Source of the DNA: Eikenella longinqua
GTDB lineage: Bacteria > Pseudomonadota > Gammaproteobacteria > Burkholderiales > Neisseriaceae
Length of the DNA: 64,000 nt
Assembly: GCF_001648355.1 (NCBI RefSeq)
Contig: NZ_LXSL01000011.1
Span: forward strand, 155,677-219,676
Direction: 5' to 3'
The position numbers were made by a program, and so were the translations under genes. Position 1 is the first letter of the stretch. Each line of letters begins with the position of its first letter. Positions 17,626 to 26,807 of the stretch are shown here, piece by piece. Under the pieces are notes generated by a model that was not told the origin of the DNA, did no database searches, and worked only from the letters and a program-made list of their open reading frames with translations.

Positions 17626-19017
17626 ATGGACAACTTAGACCAAACCAACGAAAACCTCGCCCTGCCCCCGCACTCTATGGAAGCCGAGCAGTCGGTGTTG
17701 GGCGGGCTGATGGTGGATTCCTCCGCCTGGGACCGCATCGCCGGCACCGTATCCGAAGAAGATTTCTACCGTTACGAACACCGCCTGATTTTCCGCGCCA
17801 TCGCCCATCTGGCCGAGCGCAACCGCCCCGCCGACACCATCACCGTGGAAGAAGTGCTGCAACGCGAAGAAGTGCTGGAAGAAGCCGGCGGTTTCGGCTA
17901 TCTGGTGGATTTGGCACAAAATACCGCCTCCGCCATCAACATCGCCCGCTACGCCGAAATCGTGCGCAGCCGTTCCATCATGCGCCAGCTCGCCCAAGCT
18001 GGCACAGAGATTGCTAGGAATGCTTATAATCCGCAAGGCAGAGACGTCAAACAAATGTTGGACGAGGCGGAAGCCAAAATCTTTAAAATCGCCGAAAGCA
18101 CCAGCAGAGTGCAACACGAATTTTTAGAGATGCCTGCCATGCTGAAAGAAGCCATCGCCAAAATCGACAAGGCTTACTCAAGGGAAAATAAAGACGATGT
18201 AACCGGCATTCCAACCGGATTCATCGATCTGGATAAAAAAATAGCCGGGTTGCACGGCGGCGATCTCATCATCGTGGCAGGGCGTCCGGCAATGGGGAAA
18301 ACCGCATTTTCACTGAATATCGCGGAAAACGTCGCTATCAGTACGCACCTGCCCGTTGCCATCTTCTCGATGGAAATGGGTGGCGTGCAACTGGTAATGC
18401 GTATGCTCGGTTCGGTTGGGAGGCTGGACCAGAGCATACTCAAAACCGGTCAATTGCAAGACGAACATTGGGCTAGGCTCAATGAAGCCTTACACAAACT
18501 GTCGGATGCCCCCATTTTTATCGATGAAACCCCTGCCTTGACTTCGCTGGAAGTTCGCGCGCGCGTGCGCCGGCTGGCTCGAAGGAAAGGCAATTTGGGT
18601 TTGGTGGTGATCGACTACCTGCAGCTCATGAGCGGCAACGGCGGCCACAACAGCAGCAACCGCGCGGCGGAATTGGGAGAAATCTCCCGCTCGCTGAAAT
18701 CGCTGGCCAGAGAATTAAATATTCCGATTATCGCCCTCTCCCAGCTGTCGCGTACCGTCGAATCACGCACCGACAAGCGCCCCATGATGTCCGACTTGCG
18801 GGAATCCGGCGCCATCGAACAGGATGCCGACCTGATTATGTTTATGTATCGCGACGAATACTACCATCCCGATACTGACAAAAAAGGCATGGCCGAATGC
18901 ATCATCGGCAAACACCGTAACGGGCCCACCGGCAAGATTCCGCTGATCTTTACCGGCGAATTCAGCAAATTTGACAACGCCGTACACAGCGGGCATACTT
19001 ATTTCACTGAAGAATAA
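17626..19017 (+). CDS. dnaB: Replicative DNA helicase
   Basis: 463 residues, hexameric 5'-3' helicase of the replication fork. The N-terminal domain includes PPHSMEAEQSVLGGLM. Walker A GRPAMGKT is at residues 219-226, and the RecA-like C-terminal half has VIDYLQLMSG and DLRESGAIEQDAD. The start follows an inverted eikDUS (TTTTCAGGTAGCCT). The first third uses GC-rich codons; from about 18000 the sequence becomes more AT-rich, like the pilin genes behind it. dnaB-pilHIJK is the known order in Neisseria. Confidence 0.97.
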   Translation: MDNLDQTNENLALPPHSMEAEQSVLGGLMVDSSAWDRIAGTVSEEDFYRYEHRLIFRAIAHLAERNRPADTITVEEVLQREEVLEEAGGFGYLVDLAQNTASAINIARYAEIVRSRSIMRQLAQAGTEIARNAYNPQGRDVKQMLDEAEAKIFKIAESTSRVQHEFLEMPAMLKEAIAKIDKAYSRENKDDVTGIPTGFIDLDKKIAGLHGGDLIIVAGRPAMGKTAFSLNIAENVAISTHLPVAIFSMEMGGVQLVMRMLGSVGRLDQSILKTGQLQDEHWARLNEALHKLSDAPIFIDETPALTSLEVRARVRRLARRKGNLGLVVIDYLQLMSGNGGHNSSNRAAELGEISRSLKSLARELNIPIIALSQLSRTVESRTDKRPMMSDLRESGAIEQDADLIMFMYRDEYYHPDTDKKGMAECIIGKHRNGPTGKIPLIFTGEFSKFDNAVHSGHTYFTEE

Positions 19018-19071
19018 GAACAATCCTTTCGGCTTGCCCACCTTTTCAGTGCCCTTATCCCATTAAAAGTG

Positions 19072-19749
19072 ATGGCCATGAAGACACGACAAAACACCCA
19101 AGGTTTTACCCTGATAGAACTGATGATCACCATAACCCTGATCGGGATTATGGCTACCATTGCTATGCCAAGCATGAGTAATTTCATTGCCAACCAACGG
19201 CTGGGCAATAGGATCACTCAAGTTACCACGGCTTTCCGTTTCGCTCGAGCAGAAGCCGTGCGGAGAAATGAACCGGTTCTGATTTGCGGGGGGATTACCT
19301 TAAAATCCGATGGCAAACCAAATAATGGTTGTGATCAAAACGGCAACTCTTTGTTGGCCTTTGTAGATAAAAATAGCGACAATAACTATCAAAGCAGTAT
19401 TACCCAAGGCAGCAATGGTGATATTGACTTGCGTTCTGTTTTAATAGATAGGGATAATATCCAAATTCACATATTGGATACTGCGTTAAATTTAAAACCT
19501 GTGCCGCCAACCAGCAAATTCCGCTTTATCTTCCAACCTAATGGATCTTTTGGAACGAACAACAACGGGGGAGCAGCTGCCTATGGTTATACGGATTCTT
19601 ACGTTAGAATCTCTGCCAATGATGGTACACGAGTTCGCATGGCACTCATTGCACCAAGTGGTCGTGTGATTACCTGCAACGCCTCCATACCATCTACAGA
19701 GTTTAGCAACCTTCAAGCAAGCAGCTATAAAAACCTCTGTGCCCTCTAA
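19072..19749 (+). CDS. pilH: Type IV minor pilin, FimT/GspH family (PilH)
   Basis: 225 residues. Prepilin leader and cleavage site TQG|FTLIELMIT, followed by the N-terminal hydrophobic helix. It is a low-abundance pilin thought to prime pilus assembly. Either ATG (19072 or 19078) could start. It is first of five minor pilin genes behind dnaB and AT-rich compared with the rest of the chromosome. Confidence 0.88.
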   Translation: MAMKTRQNTQGFTLIELMITITLIGIMATIAMPSMSNFIANQRLGNRITQVTTAFRFARAEAVRRNEPVLICGGITLKSDGKPNNGCDQNGNSLLAFVDKNSDNNYQSSITQGSNGDIDLRSVLIDRDNIQIHILDTALNLKPVPPTSKFRFIFQPNGSFGTNNNGGAAAYGYTDSYVRISANDGTRVRMALIAPSGRVITCNASIPSTEFSNLQASSYKNLCAL

Positions 19750-19769
19750 AATTCACTTAAGGGATCTTC

Positions 19770-20330
19770 ATGATGCTCCATAAAAACAAACCAACTCTGT
19801 TACCAGCACGCTCAATACGAGGAAGTACCCTTCTTGAGGTATTAATTTCTGTGTTTATCATGGCCTTCGGTATCATGGCATTGATGTTGGCTCAACTGAA
19901 ATCCGTCAGCAATGTACGCGAAGCAGAAATGCAAACTCGTGTTGCACAAGCTGTCCAGAACCTCTCTGCCGGCATGCTAAGCAACCCAGATACTATCAGT
20001 AATATAGGTTCCCTTAATGCAGCCACGACCAAATTAAGCTATACCCGCTACAACACAGCTGCGCGTAATGTAAACGTGACCACCGCTCCGGTAGATATTG
20101 ACGTATGTGGAATACCGGATAAAAATGGCGGTGTAAGCAATACAGAGTTAGCTGCATGTCATACCAAATCTTTTGCAACAGAACTACAAAACGCCCTACC
20201 TAACGCTACAGCTATCTCTTATAGCATTGAAAGCAAAAATGCTACAACAACCATTAAGGTTAACTGGACAGAAAGCAACGGAGACAACGACAGTTTCCAA
20301 TATAGCTACAGCGCCGTTGTAGGAGACTAA
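19770..20330 (+). CDS. pilI: Type IV minor pilin, PilV/GspI family (PilI)
   Basis: 186 residues, with a long leader ending RG|STLLEVLISVFIMAFG. Glu at position 5 of the mature protein is kept; Ser replaces the usual Phe at position 1. The ribosome site AAGGGAT precedes tandem ATG codons at 19770 and 19773. It lies 20 bp after pilH. Confidence 0.85.
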   Translation: MMLHKNKPTLLPARSIRGSTLLEVLISVFIMAFGIMALMLAQLKSVSNVREAEMQTRVAQAVQNLSAGMLSNPDTISNIGSLNAATTKLSYTRYNTAARNVNVTTAPVDIDVCGIPDKNGGVSNTELAACHTKSFATELQNALPNATAISYSIESKNATTTIKVNWTESNGDNDSFQYSYSAVVGD

Positions 20331-20335
20331 ATACT

Positions 20336-21424
20336 ATGCAAATCCGTACTCAATCTCCAATATTCAAACAAAGAAATTTCCTGTCTGTAAGAAAGCCATC
20401 CGGTTTTACTCTAATTGAATTCATGGTGGCTAGTGCTTTAGCTCTTGTTGTATTACTGGCTATCGGTGTGACCTACGGTATTACCAGTAATATGCGCAAT
20501 GCATCGGAAAATCGCTTGGCCGCACAACAGGACTTGCGTAATGCTTCCGAATTATTGCTACGCGATGCACAAATGGCTGGATCATTCGGCTGCTTTAATA
20601 TGGGTAATTTGCTAAATAAACAAATGCCTGTATCACCTAATTCAAGCACAGGCTTTCACTCTGCTGCAACTGGCGTTCGACTGATACTTAACGACCCGGA
20701 TTATAGTGGTATCAGCATCATGGATAATAATGATGCGAAACATGTTTTAAACGTAGCAGGGTTTCAGCCAACAGCCAACTCTCCTGTATTAGTGTTCTCT
20801 TATGGGCAAAATCTAACCCCCGTTACTGGGTCAGGACCTCATACTGCTACTGGAGTAACACAGGAATTACTGAACACAGCCTCAAGCAATGGCCCAGTTG
20901 CACTATCTTCATGTGCACGTATGTATATTGGTAATGGCAGCGCCCTCAATGTAGATGCAGGGCGGCAGACTATCACTATTAATAATTCATTCGGTGGCTC
21001 TTTAGTTTCTAACTTTAGCTCTGCTGGCTCCTTCTATCTCCCGCAGACCACCTTATCACAGGTTCAAAGTGTTGCGTATGCTGTTGGCCGCATCCCTAAT
21101 GCCAATACGGCCGATGCACTTTATCGTTTCACACTGACCCCCAATGGGACATGGGGAAACCCACAACTGATGGCAGCTAATATCCAGAGTATGCAGGTAA
21201 AGCAACTTTACGCTGGTTGTAATAACTCCAGTACAGATGTTACATTTTCCAACGACCGCTCTACTTTAGCCAACCTGCCTAATGTTACTCGTATCTCTAT
21301 GCTGCCAGCGATTGTTGAAGTTCGACTGCAGCTTACCGAAAACCAAAAAACTTATGGTTCAGTTACTCAGTATTTAATCCGTGCCAATGTCCGGGGAGGA
21401 AACGTATGCGCCAATCAATCCTAA
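20336..21424 (+). CDS. pilJ: Type IV minor pilin, PilW/GspJ family (PilJ)
   Basis: 362 residues. The cleavage site is PSG|FTLIEFMVAS after a leader of about 23 residues. The large C-terminal domain and the position in the cluster match PilW. It is thought to form part of the initiating tip complex. Its end overlaps the next gene by 19 bp. Confidence 0.88.
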   Translation: MQIRTQSPIFKQRNFLSVRKPSGFTLIEFMVASALALVVLLAIGVTYGITSNMRNASENRLAAQQDLRNASELLLRDAQMAGSFGCFNMGNLLNKQMPVSPNSSTGFHSAATGVRLILNDPDYSGISIMDNNDAKHVLNVAGFQPTANSPVLVFSYGQNLTPVTGSGPHTATGVTQELLNTASSNGPVALSSCARMYIGNGSALNVDAGRQTITINNSFGGSLVSNFSSAGSFYLPQTTLSQVQSVAYAVGRIPNANTADALYRFTLTPNGTWGNPQLMAANIQSMQVKQLYAGCNNSSTDVTFSNDRSTLANLPNVTRISMLPAIVEVRLQLTENQKTYGSVTQYLIRANVRGGNVCANQS

Positions 21425-21924
21425 AAAAGAATCAAGGTTATACTTTATTTATTGTATTGATTATGATGCTGGTAATTGCAGTGATTGTGGTGGCCAGCAT
21501 GCAATCTACCAATACGGAAATGCGGATCAGCTCAAACGAAGCTGATAGAAAATATGCATTCTCCCTTGCCGAGCAAGCGCTTAGGGCGGGCGAGCAACGC
21601 ATCGTTGAAGTGAAGAACCAGGCTTTTGATAAAGTTACCAATAGCACAGAATGTAAGGATGGTATCTGTGGAGAGAAGGCTTCTGAGAATACACCTGTTT
21701 GGAAACGCACCGATACAGTAAACCTAAATGAAAATGGCAAAGGACGTCATTGCCTAAATACTGGCACGAAAAACATTAATAACGCCTGTTATATGGTGGA
21801 ACGCTTAGGCGAAACAGCTGACTCTCGATATGCACATGTGTTCCGTGTAACTGCTCGTGCTTGGGGTGCTAATGAAAATACCGTAGTAACTCTGCAATCG
21901 TATGCAGAATATTCAGGTAAATAA
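21406..21924 (+). CDS. pilK: Type IV minor pilin, PilX/GspK family (PilK)
   Basis: 172 residues. The cleavage site NQG|YTLFIVLIMML lacks the conserved Glu5, as in PilX/GspK proteins that cap the tip. The motif TEMRISSNEADRKYAFSLAEQ is typical. It begins inside the end of pilJ (GGGGAGG ribosome site at 21394-21401), so translation is coupled. Confidence 0.88.
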   Translation: MRQSILKKNQGYTLFIVLIMMLVIAVIVVASMQSTNTEMRISSNEADRKYAFSLAEQALRAGEQRIVEVKNQAFDKVTNSTECKDGICGEKASENTPVWKRTDTVNLNENGKGRHCLNTGTKNINNACYMVERLGETADSRYAHVFRVTARAWGANENTVVTLQSYAEYSGK

Positions 21925-21939
21925 CAAACTGGATAAACC

Positions 21940-22368
21940 ATGAAAACCCAAACCAGTGGATTCTCTTTATTAGAAGTTTTGGTTGTCGTGGCAATTGTCG
22001 GCATATTAGCTGCCATTGCCATGCCATCCTATCAATCGCATGTTGAAAAAACCCATTTAGCTGCTGCTAAAAATAATTTAGTGAATATAGTTTCGCAAAT
22101 GCGGCGCAATAAGCTGCTCAATAATGGTAAATACAGTATTACTGGCTTAACTAGCTTAATTAACGCCCAAAATAGTGATACAAAAAGTAGATATACCTTT
22201 ATTGCTGGCAACTCTAATATCAACGACTACTTTGTCTATGTTCAGCCACGCCAAAGTAACTTCACTAAATCGCTTTATATAACTGCCGCTGGCACTGTGT
22301 ATGAATGTAAAAGCGTAGCTGCTGCTCGAAGCCGATCTTCTTCTGATTGCACATTATCCAGTCGCTAG
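21940..22368 (+). CDS. Type IV pilin-like protein, PilE/PilX class
   Basis: 142 residues. The cleavage site is SG|FSLLEVLVVVAIVGILAA with a short leader. A C-terminal Cys pair (YECK and SDCTL) forms the usual disulfide loop. In meningococci this position is held by PilX, which promotes pilus bundling; in gonococci by PilL. Sequence divergence prevents choosing. A terminator follows. Confidence 0.8.
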   Translation: MKTQTSGFSLLEVLVVVAIVGILAAIAMPSYQSHVEKTHLAAAKNNLVNIVSQMRRNKLLNNGKYSITGLTSLINAQNSDTKSRYTFIAGNSNINDYFVYVQPRQSNFTKSLYITAAGTVYECKSVAAARSRSSSDCTLSSR

Positions 22369-22394
22369 GCTTTGAACAATATCGTAAACAAACT

Positions 22395-22425
22395 AAACGG
22401 GCTACTCTCTACTGAGTAGCCCGTT
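22395..22425 (+). terminator. Terminator of the minor pilin operon
   Basis: AAACGGGCTACTC pairs with GAGTAGCCCGTTT around a short loop. It lies between convergent genes (pilin cluster and pheT) and could serve both strands. Confidence 0.8.
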
Positions 22426-22443
22426 TCATCAACCAGTTAAACA

Positions 22444-24804
22444 CTACCGCAGCTGCCCGCCTACAGCATGGGCTGCGGTAATGAGTTTCTCCACCACAGG
22501 CTCCACTGCATCATCCGTCAGCGTCTGCTCGGCATCCTGCAAGATTACCTTCACCGCCATACTCTTGCTATTTTCAGGTAGCCCTGCGCCGCGATACACG
22601 TCAAACAATGCAATCTCCCGAATCAGCGGGCTTCTTACTTCATGCAAGGCTGCCAGCAGTGCTTCATGCGTTACCGCTTCAGGCACCACGAACGCCAAAT
22701 CGCGGCGTGCCGGCTGGAATTTCGATACCGCCTGATAGCGCGTTTTTTCGCGTTCCAACACGGCTGCCATGTCGATTTCAAAAACCAGCGGTGCTTGCGG
22801 CAGGTCGTATTTTTGCAGCCATTTCGGATGCAGTTCGCCGACAAAACCGATGACTTGGCCGTCTGAAACGATATTGGCAGCACGGCCGGGATGCAGGGCG
22901 GGATGTTCGGCTGTGACGAACTCAACCGCTTTGTTTTTCAATAGATTTTCCACATCAGCCTTGATGTCGTAAAAATCCACGTTGCGCGTTTTCTCGCCCC
23001 ACTGTTCGGGCATCGCCGCGCCGTACCACAGGCCGCCGATGCGCTCGTTTTGGACAAACAGGTCGTCTGAATCTTTGCTGAACACGCGGGCGATTTCAAA
23101 CACGCGCACGCGGTTTTGCTTGCGGTTCAGATTGTTTTGCAGAATTTCCACCAAGCCGCCGATGAGCGTTGAACGCATCACGGCATATTGCGCTGCCAGC
23201 GGATTTTGCAGGCGGATGGGGTTGGCGTTGGCGGCAAAATCGAGTTCCCACTGCTCGTCAACGAAGGCATAGCTGACCACTTCGCGGTAGCCGCGCGCCG
23301 CCATTTCGTTGTAAACGGCAAAACGCGGACGGCGGGTTTCGGGCAGTGCCAGCATTTTCAGACGACCTGAAGTGTAATCGTTGGGGATGTTTTCATAGCC
23401 GTACACGCGGCCGACTTCTTCAATCAAATCGGCTTCGATTTCAATGTCGAAACGGAAGCTCGGCGCAGTAACGCGGAAACCGTCCGCCGTTTTTTCAGGC
23501 TGCAAACCCAAATGCTGCAAAATGGTTTCCACCTGTTCGGCAGGAATGTCCACGCCCAACACGGTTTTCAGACGACCCAAACGCAATTCGACCTGCTTCG
23601 CTTCAGGCAATTCGCCCTGCGCTTCCACCATTTCGCCTGCCTCACCGCCACAGATTTGCAAAACCAATTCGGTGGCGCGTTCGATGGCATCCGCCTGCAA
23701 ACGGTAATCCACGCCGCGCTCGAAGCGGAACGATGAATCCGAACCGAATCCGTATTGGCGCGATTTGCCGGCGATGATTTCAGGCGCAAACCAAGCCGCT
23801 TCCAACACGATATTTTGCGTGTCATCTGAAACCGCGCTCGCCTCTCCGCCCATCAGACCTGCAAGGCTCAACGCGCCTTTTTCATCAGCAACCACAAGCG
23901 TGTTATCCGCAAGCGTTACGGTTTTCTCGTTCAGGCATTCCAAGGTCTCGCCATTCAGCGCGCGACGGACAATCAAGCTTCCCGACAGCTTGTCGGCATC
24001 GAAAACGTGCATGGGCTGACCGATTTCCAGCATCACATAATTGCCGATGTCCACCAACACGGAAATGCTGCGGATACCGCTGCGCTCCAAACGCTGCTTC
24101 ATCCAATCCGGCGTAGCCGCGCGCGCGTTCACGTTTTCAATCACGCGGCTGATAAAGCGGCCACAGTCGGCAGGTGCGTCAATGCGGACGGCCTGTTTTT
24201 TGGTGCTGCTTACAGGGGTCGTCTGAATCGCAACGGGCGAGAATGCGCACTGCGTCAGCGCAGACACTTCGCGCGCAATGCCTTTGATGCTCAGGCAGTC
24301 GGCACGGTTCGGCGTGATTTTCAGCGTGAAGACCGTGTCGTCCAAATCCAGATATTCGCGGATGTTTGCGCCGACAGGAGCGTCTTCAGGCAGAATGTGC
24401 AACCCGTCCACGCCGTCATCAGGCAAACCCAATTCATTGGTGGAACACAACATCCCGTTCGACACCACACCGCGCATCTTGGTCGGTTTGATTTTGAAAT
24501 TGCCCGGCAACACCGCACCCGGCAGCGAACACGGCACTTTGATGCCCACTTTCACATTCGGCGCACCGCACACAATCTGCAACAACTCGCCCGTACCCGC
24601 ATCGACTTGGGTAACGTTCAAACGGTCGGCATCCGGATGCTTTTCAACGGATTTCACTTCGGCAACCACCACGCCCGTAAACGCAGGCGCGGCAGTTTCC
24701 GCTTCTTCCACTTCCAAGCCGGACATGGTCAATAAATGTTCCAGCTTATCGGCGGAAAGTTCGGTATCGGCTTGGGTTTTCAGCCATGAGTAGGAGAATT
24801 GCAT
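22444..24804 (-). CDS. pheT: Phenylalanyl-tRNA synthetase beta subunit
   Basis: 786 residues, the usual length. The tRNA-binding domain is near the N-terminus (KHPDADRLNVTQVDAG), with the B3/B4 editing and FDX-ACB domains following. It pairs with PheS as alpha2beta2. The body has a Neisseria-like composition and carries Neisseria-dialect uptake sequences (AGGTCGTCTGAA at 23060 and, inverted, at 23357; near matches at 22856, 23567 and 24226). An Eikenella-like site remains near its 3' end at about 22573. The restriction cassette separates it from pheS. Confidence 0.97.
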   Translation of the reverse strand: MQFSYSWLKTQADTELSADKLEHLLTMSGLEVEEAETAAPAFTGVVVAEVKSVEKHPDADRLNVTQVDAGTGELLQIVCGAPNVKVGIKVPCSLPGAVLPGNFKIKPTKMRGVVSNGMLCSTNELGLPDDGVDGLHILPEDAPVGANIREYLDLDDTVFTLKITPNRADCLSIKGIAREVSALTQCAFSPVAIQTTPVSSTKKQAVRIDAPADCGRFISRVIENVNARAATPDWMKQRLERSGIRSISVLVDIGNYVMLEIGQPMHVFDADKLSGSLIVRRALNGETLECLNEKTVTLADNTLVVADEKGALSLAGLMGGEASAVSDDTQNIVLEAAWFAPEIIAGKSRQYGFGSDSSFRFERGVDYRLQADAIERATELVLQICGGEAGEMVEAQGELPEAKQVELRLGRLKTVLGVDIPAEQVETILQHLGLQPEKTADGFRVTAPSFRFDIEIEADLIEEVGRVYGYENIPNDYTSGRLKMLALPETRRPRFAVYNEMAARGYREVVSYAFVDEQWELDFAANANPIRLQNPLAAQYAVMRSTLIGGLVEILQNNLNRKQNRVRVFEIARVFSKDSDDLFVQNERIGGLWYGAAMPEQWGEKTRNVDFYDIKADVENLLKNKAVEFVTAEHPALHPGRAANIVSDGQVIGFVGELHPKWLQKYDLPQAPLVFEIDMAAVLEREKTRYQAVSKFQPARRDLAFVVPEAVTHEALLAALHEVRSPLIREIALFDVYRGAGLPENSKSMAVKVILQDAEQTLTDDAVEPVVEKLITAAHAVGGQLR

Positions 24805-24987
24805 GTTATGTTCTCAATCAACTAATTAACTTTTGTTTTATCGGGTTTTGTTTTCAGACGGTTTGTTTAAGGCTACCTGAAAATGTGCAGGCTGCTTTTG
24901 GGGTTTCGGATAGCCTTTGGTCAAACTTATTCTATTCTTGCAGCAACCCGCGCTATTTAAGGGAAGAATTAAACAGGTAATGACTTT

Positions 24988-25323
24988 TTATTTGTGCATT
25001 TCCACTATATTTTTTAATACTAGAACAGAATGAAAAATATGATTTTTCGGAAAACCATTACTTTCATAGTCTTTTTGTTCATCTGCTTCAAGGTAATCTA
25101 CAACTAATTTTAAATGCTTCATATATTCATCAGGTAAAACAACTTTTGATATTAGGCTATTTGCAGGAAAAAAATCTTGAAAACTAAAATCATCAGCATC
25201 TAGAACTATTTCTTCACCGTTATATCTCTCTTTTGCCACACTAAGTGCATCGGTTAAGGTTTCTGCTTCAATAATGACATTACGGCTAAGAATTTCTCTA
25301 ACTTCAATCTCAAAAAATGCCAT
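24988..25323 (-). CDS. DpnD/PcfM-like protein
   Basis: 111 residues from MAFFEIEVREIL. The N-terminal half (FFEIEVREILSRNVIIEAET, then EIVLDADDF) has the layout of the DpnD/PcfM-like domain. DpnD is encoded beside the DpnI endonuclease in Streptococcus pneumoniae, and here the gene directly follows a DpnI homologue with 17 bp between. The rest (about residues 50-111) is unassigned. DpnD has no settled function. The start is 6 codons inside a longer frame; AAAGGAAAGC precedes it. Confidence 0.7.
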   Translation of the reverse strand: MAFFEIEVREILSRNVIIEAETLTDALSVAKERYNGEEIVLDADDFSFQDFFPANSLISKVVLPDEYMKHLKLVVDYLEADEQKDYESNGFPKNHIFHSVLVLKNIVEMHK

Positions 25324-25340
25324 ATTTAGCTTTCCTTTCA

Positions 25341-26114
25341 TTAAATAGCAATTTTTCGATACTGTCCGCGTGCGGTAAACTCAATCACATTTTGGTCGCG
25401 CAAAATCTGCAACTGCTGGCGGATTTTATCCTTAATATGGTTATTTTCAGGAAATTGAATCGCCAATTGCTGTTCAAATTCGTACATCTGTTTCAAATCA
25501 AATTTTTCAGGCAATCTTTCAATACACTTCATAACAGCCAGCAACCATCCTTTGGCTGCTGTTTGCTGTTGCCGCAAAAATAGATTGGCTCTCCATTGTT
25601 CGCGCACCTGTTCGGGTTCTATTATTTGCGCTTTATCGACCAACAGAATTTTGCCACTTTCGGGCAAGCTACCAATATTAATAGTACAGCCAACCCAACC
25701 TGCACGTTTCGCCGTTTCCGGTAAAGGATTACGGCGGATAATCATATCAGCGGTTATAAAATGTTTGGGCACAAGCATCAGTTGCTGCACAGAATAATCG
25801 GCTTTCCGATAGGACAGAAAAAAGAAATTGGGATTATCGTCAGCCTGAATGCGCTCAATCATGGTTTGATAAGCACCGTCATTAACCACTTTCCCTGCCG
25901 ATTTTCCATTTTTACTTTTTAACTCAAACTGTTCTCCGCATTGCGGACATAAAAAATCCTGTACGGGACGGTTATTCTGTGCTTTTCCTATCGGCTTGCA
26001 ACCGCAACTTGGACAATAAATATTCTCTCCCATCCAGCCTTCAGTCAGTACCCGCACAATTTGCGAAGCACTTTTATAACCTTCTGCCAGACTTGTGTTA
26101 AAACGAAGGTTCAT
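25341..26114 (-). CDS. drg: DpnI-type endonuclease for methylated GATC (Drg)
   Basis: 257 residues, the length of DpnI. A four-cysteine zinc site (Cys34, 37, 56, 59) surrounds a PD-(D/E)xK core with Asp53, Glu64 and Lys66. TMIERIQADDNPNFFFLSY and IKDKIRQQLQILRDQNVIEF are close to DpnI as I recall it. A C-terminal winged-helix region (about 185-257) corresponds to the methyl-adenine reader. DpnI cuts GATC when the adenine is methylated. In Neisseria the homologue is called dam replacing gene and sits at this pheS-pheT locus. It overlaps the dam fragment by 4 bp (ATGA). Confidence 0.9.
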   Translation of the reverse strand: MNLRFNTSLAEGYKSASQIVRVLTEGWMGENIYCPSCGCKPIGKAQNNRPVQDFLCPQCGEQFELKSKNGKSAGKVVNDGAYQTMIERIQADDNPNFFFLSYRKADYSVQQLMLVPKHFITADMIIRRNPLPETAKRAGWVGCTINIGSLPESGKILLVDKAQIIEPEQVREQWRANLFLRQQQTAAKGWLLAVMKCIERLPEKFDLKQMYEFEQQLAIQFPENNHIKDKIRQQLQILRDQNVIEFTARGQYRKIAI

Positions 26115-26722
26115 TGCATTTGGTCCTTGGCGTACGCAGTAAACGAAGCCGTTTCACTCAAAGGCACATAGGGCGGATCGCAATACACCATATCGTCCGC
26201 ATCTGCCCGGTTCAAGGCCGTCTGAAAATCACCGCACATCAATTCGATACGGTCGGATTTGTCAATAAATCCCTGCATTTCTGTTTCAGGGAAATACAGC
26301 GCGGTATAACGCCCGAACGGCACATTGAATGCACCTTTATTGTTATACCTACACAACCCGTTAAAAGCGTGGCGGTTCAAATAAACAAACAGTGCCGAAC
26401 GCTCGATCACATTTCGACTGCTATTAAACTGTTCACGCAATTCGTAAAAACGGCTTTCACAATTGTTTTTAGCGGCAAAAAACGTTCGTACATAATCAAT
26501 AAACGACTGCCTTTCCTGTTTCAGCGTTTGAAACAGACCGATAAGGTCGGAATTGGTATCGTTTAACAAATAAGCATCAAATTCCAATGCTAAGGACAAG
26601 GCCGCCGAACCCGCAAACGGCTCAATCAAGCGTTTGCGCGTACGCGTGGGAAAATTTTCTTGAATGAACGGCACCAGCTTTGCTTTACCGCCTGCCCATT
26701 TTAAAAAAGGTTTGTTGGTCAT
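26111..26722 (-). pseudogene. dam: Dam adenine methylase, C-terminally truncated
   Basis: 203 residues against about 270-280 for intact Dam. Kept motifs are PFLKWAGGK (5-13), the AdoMet motif PFAGSAAL (35-42) and the catalytic DPPY (182-185). The frame stops at ASFTAYAKDQMQ, where Dam proteins continue with a further 70 or so residues. The stop overlaps the start of drg, so insertion of drg most likely cut the gene. It is probably inactive, which would keep GATC unmethylated and safe from Drg. Two perfect AGGCCGTCTGAA uptake sequences lie within it (26215, plus strand) and just before it (26747, minus). Confidence 0.85.
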
Positions 26723-26807
26723 GAAATTAGTTTACCGGTTTGGTTTTTCAGACGGCCTACCAAATCTATGGTGCAGGCTACTTTTTCGTTTCAGGCAGCC
26801 TGCACAA

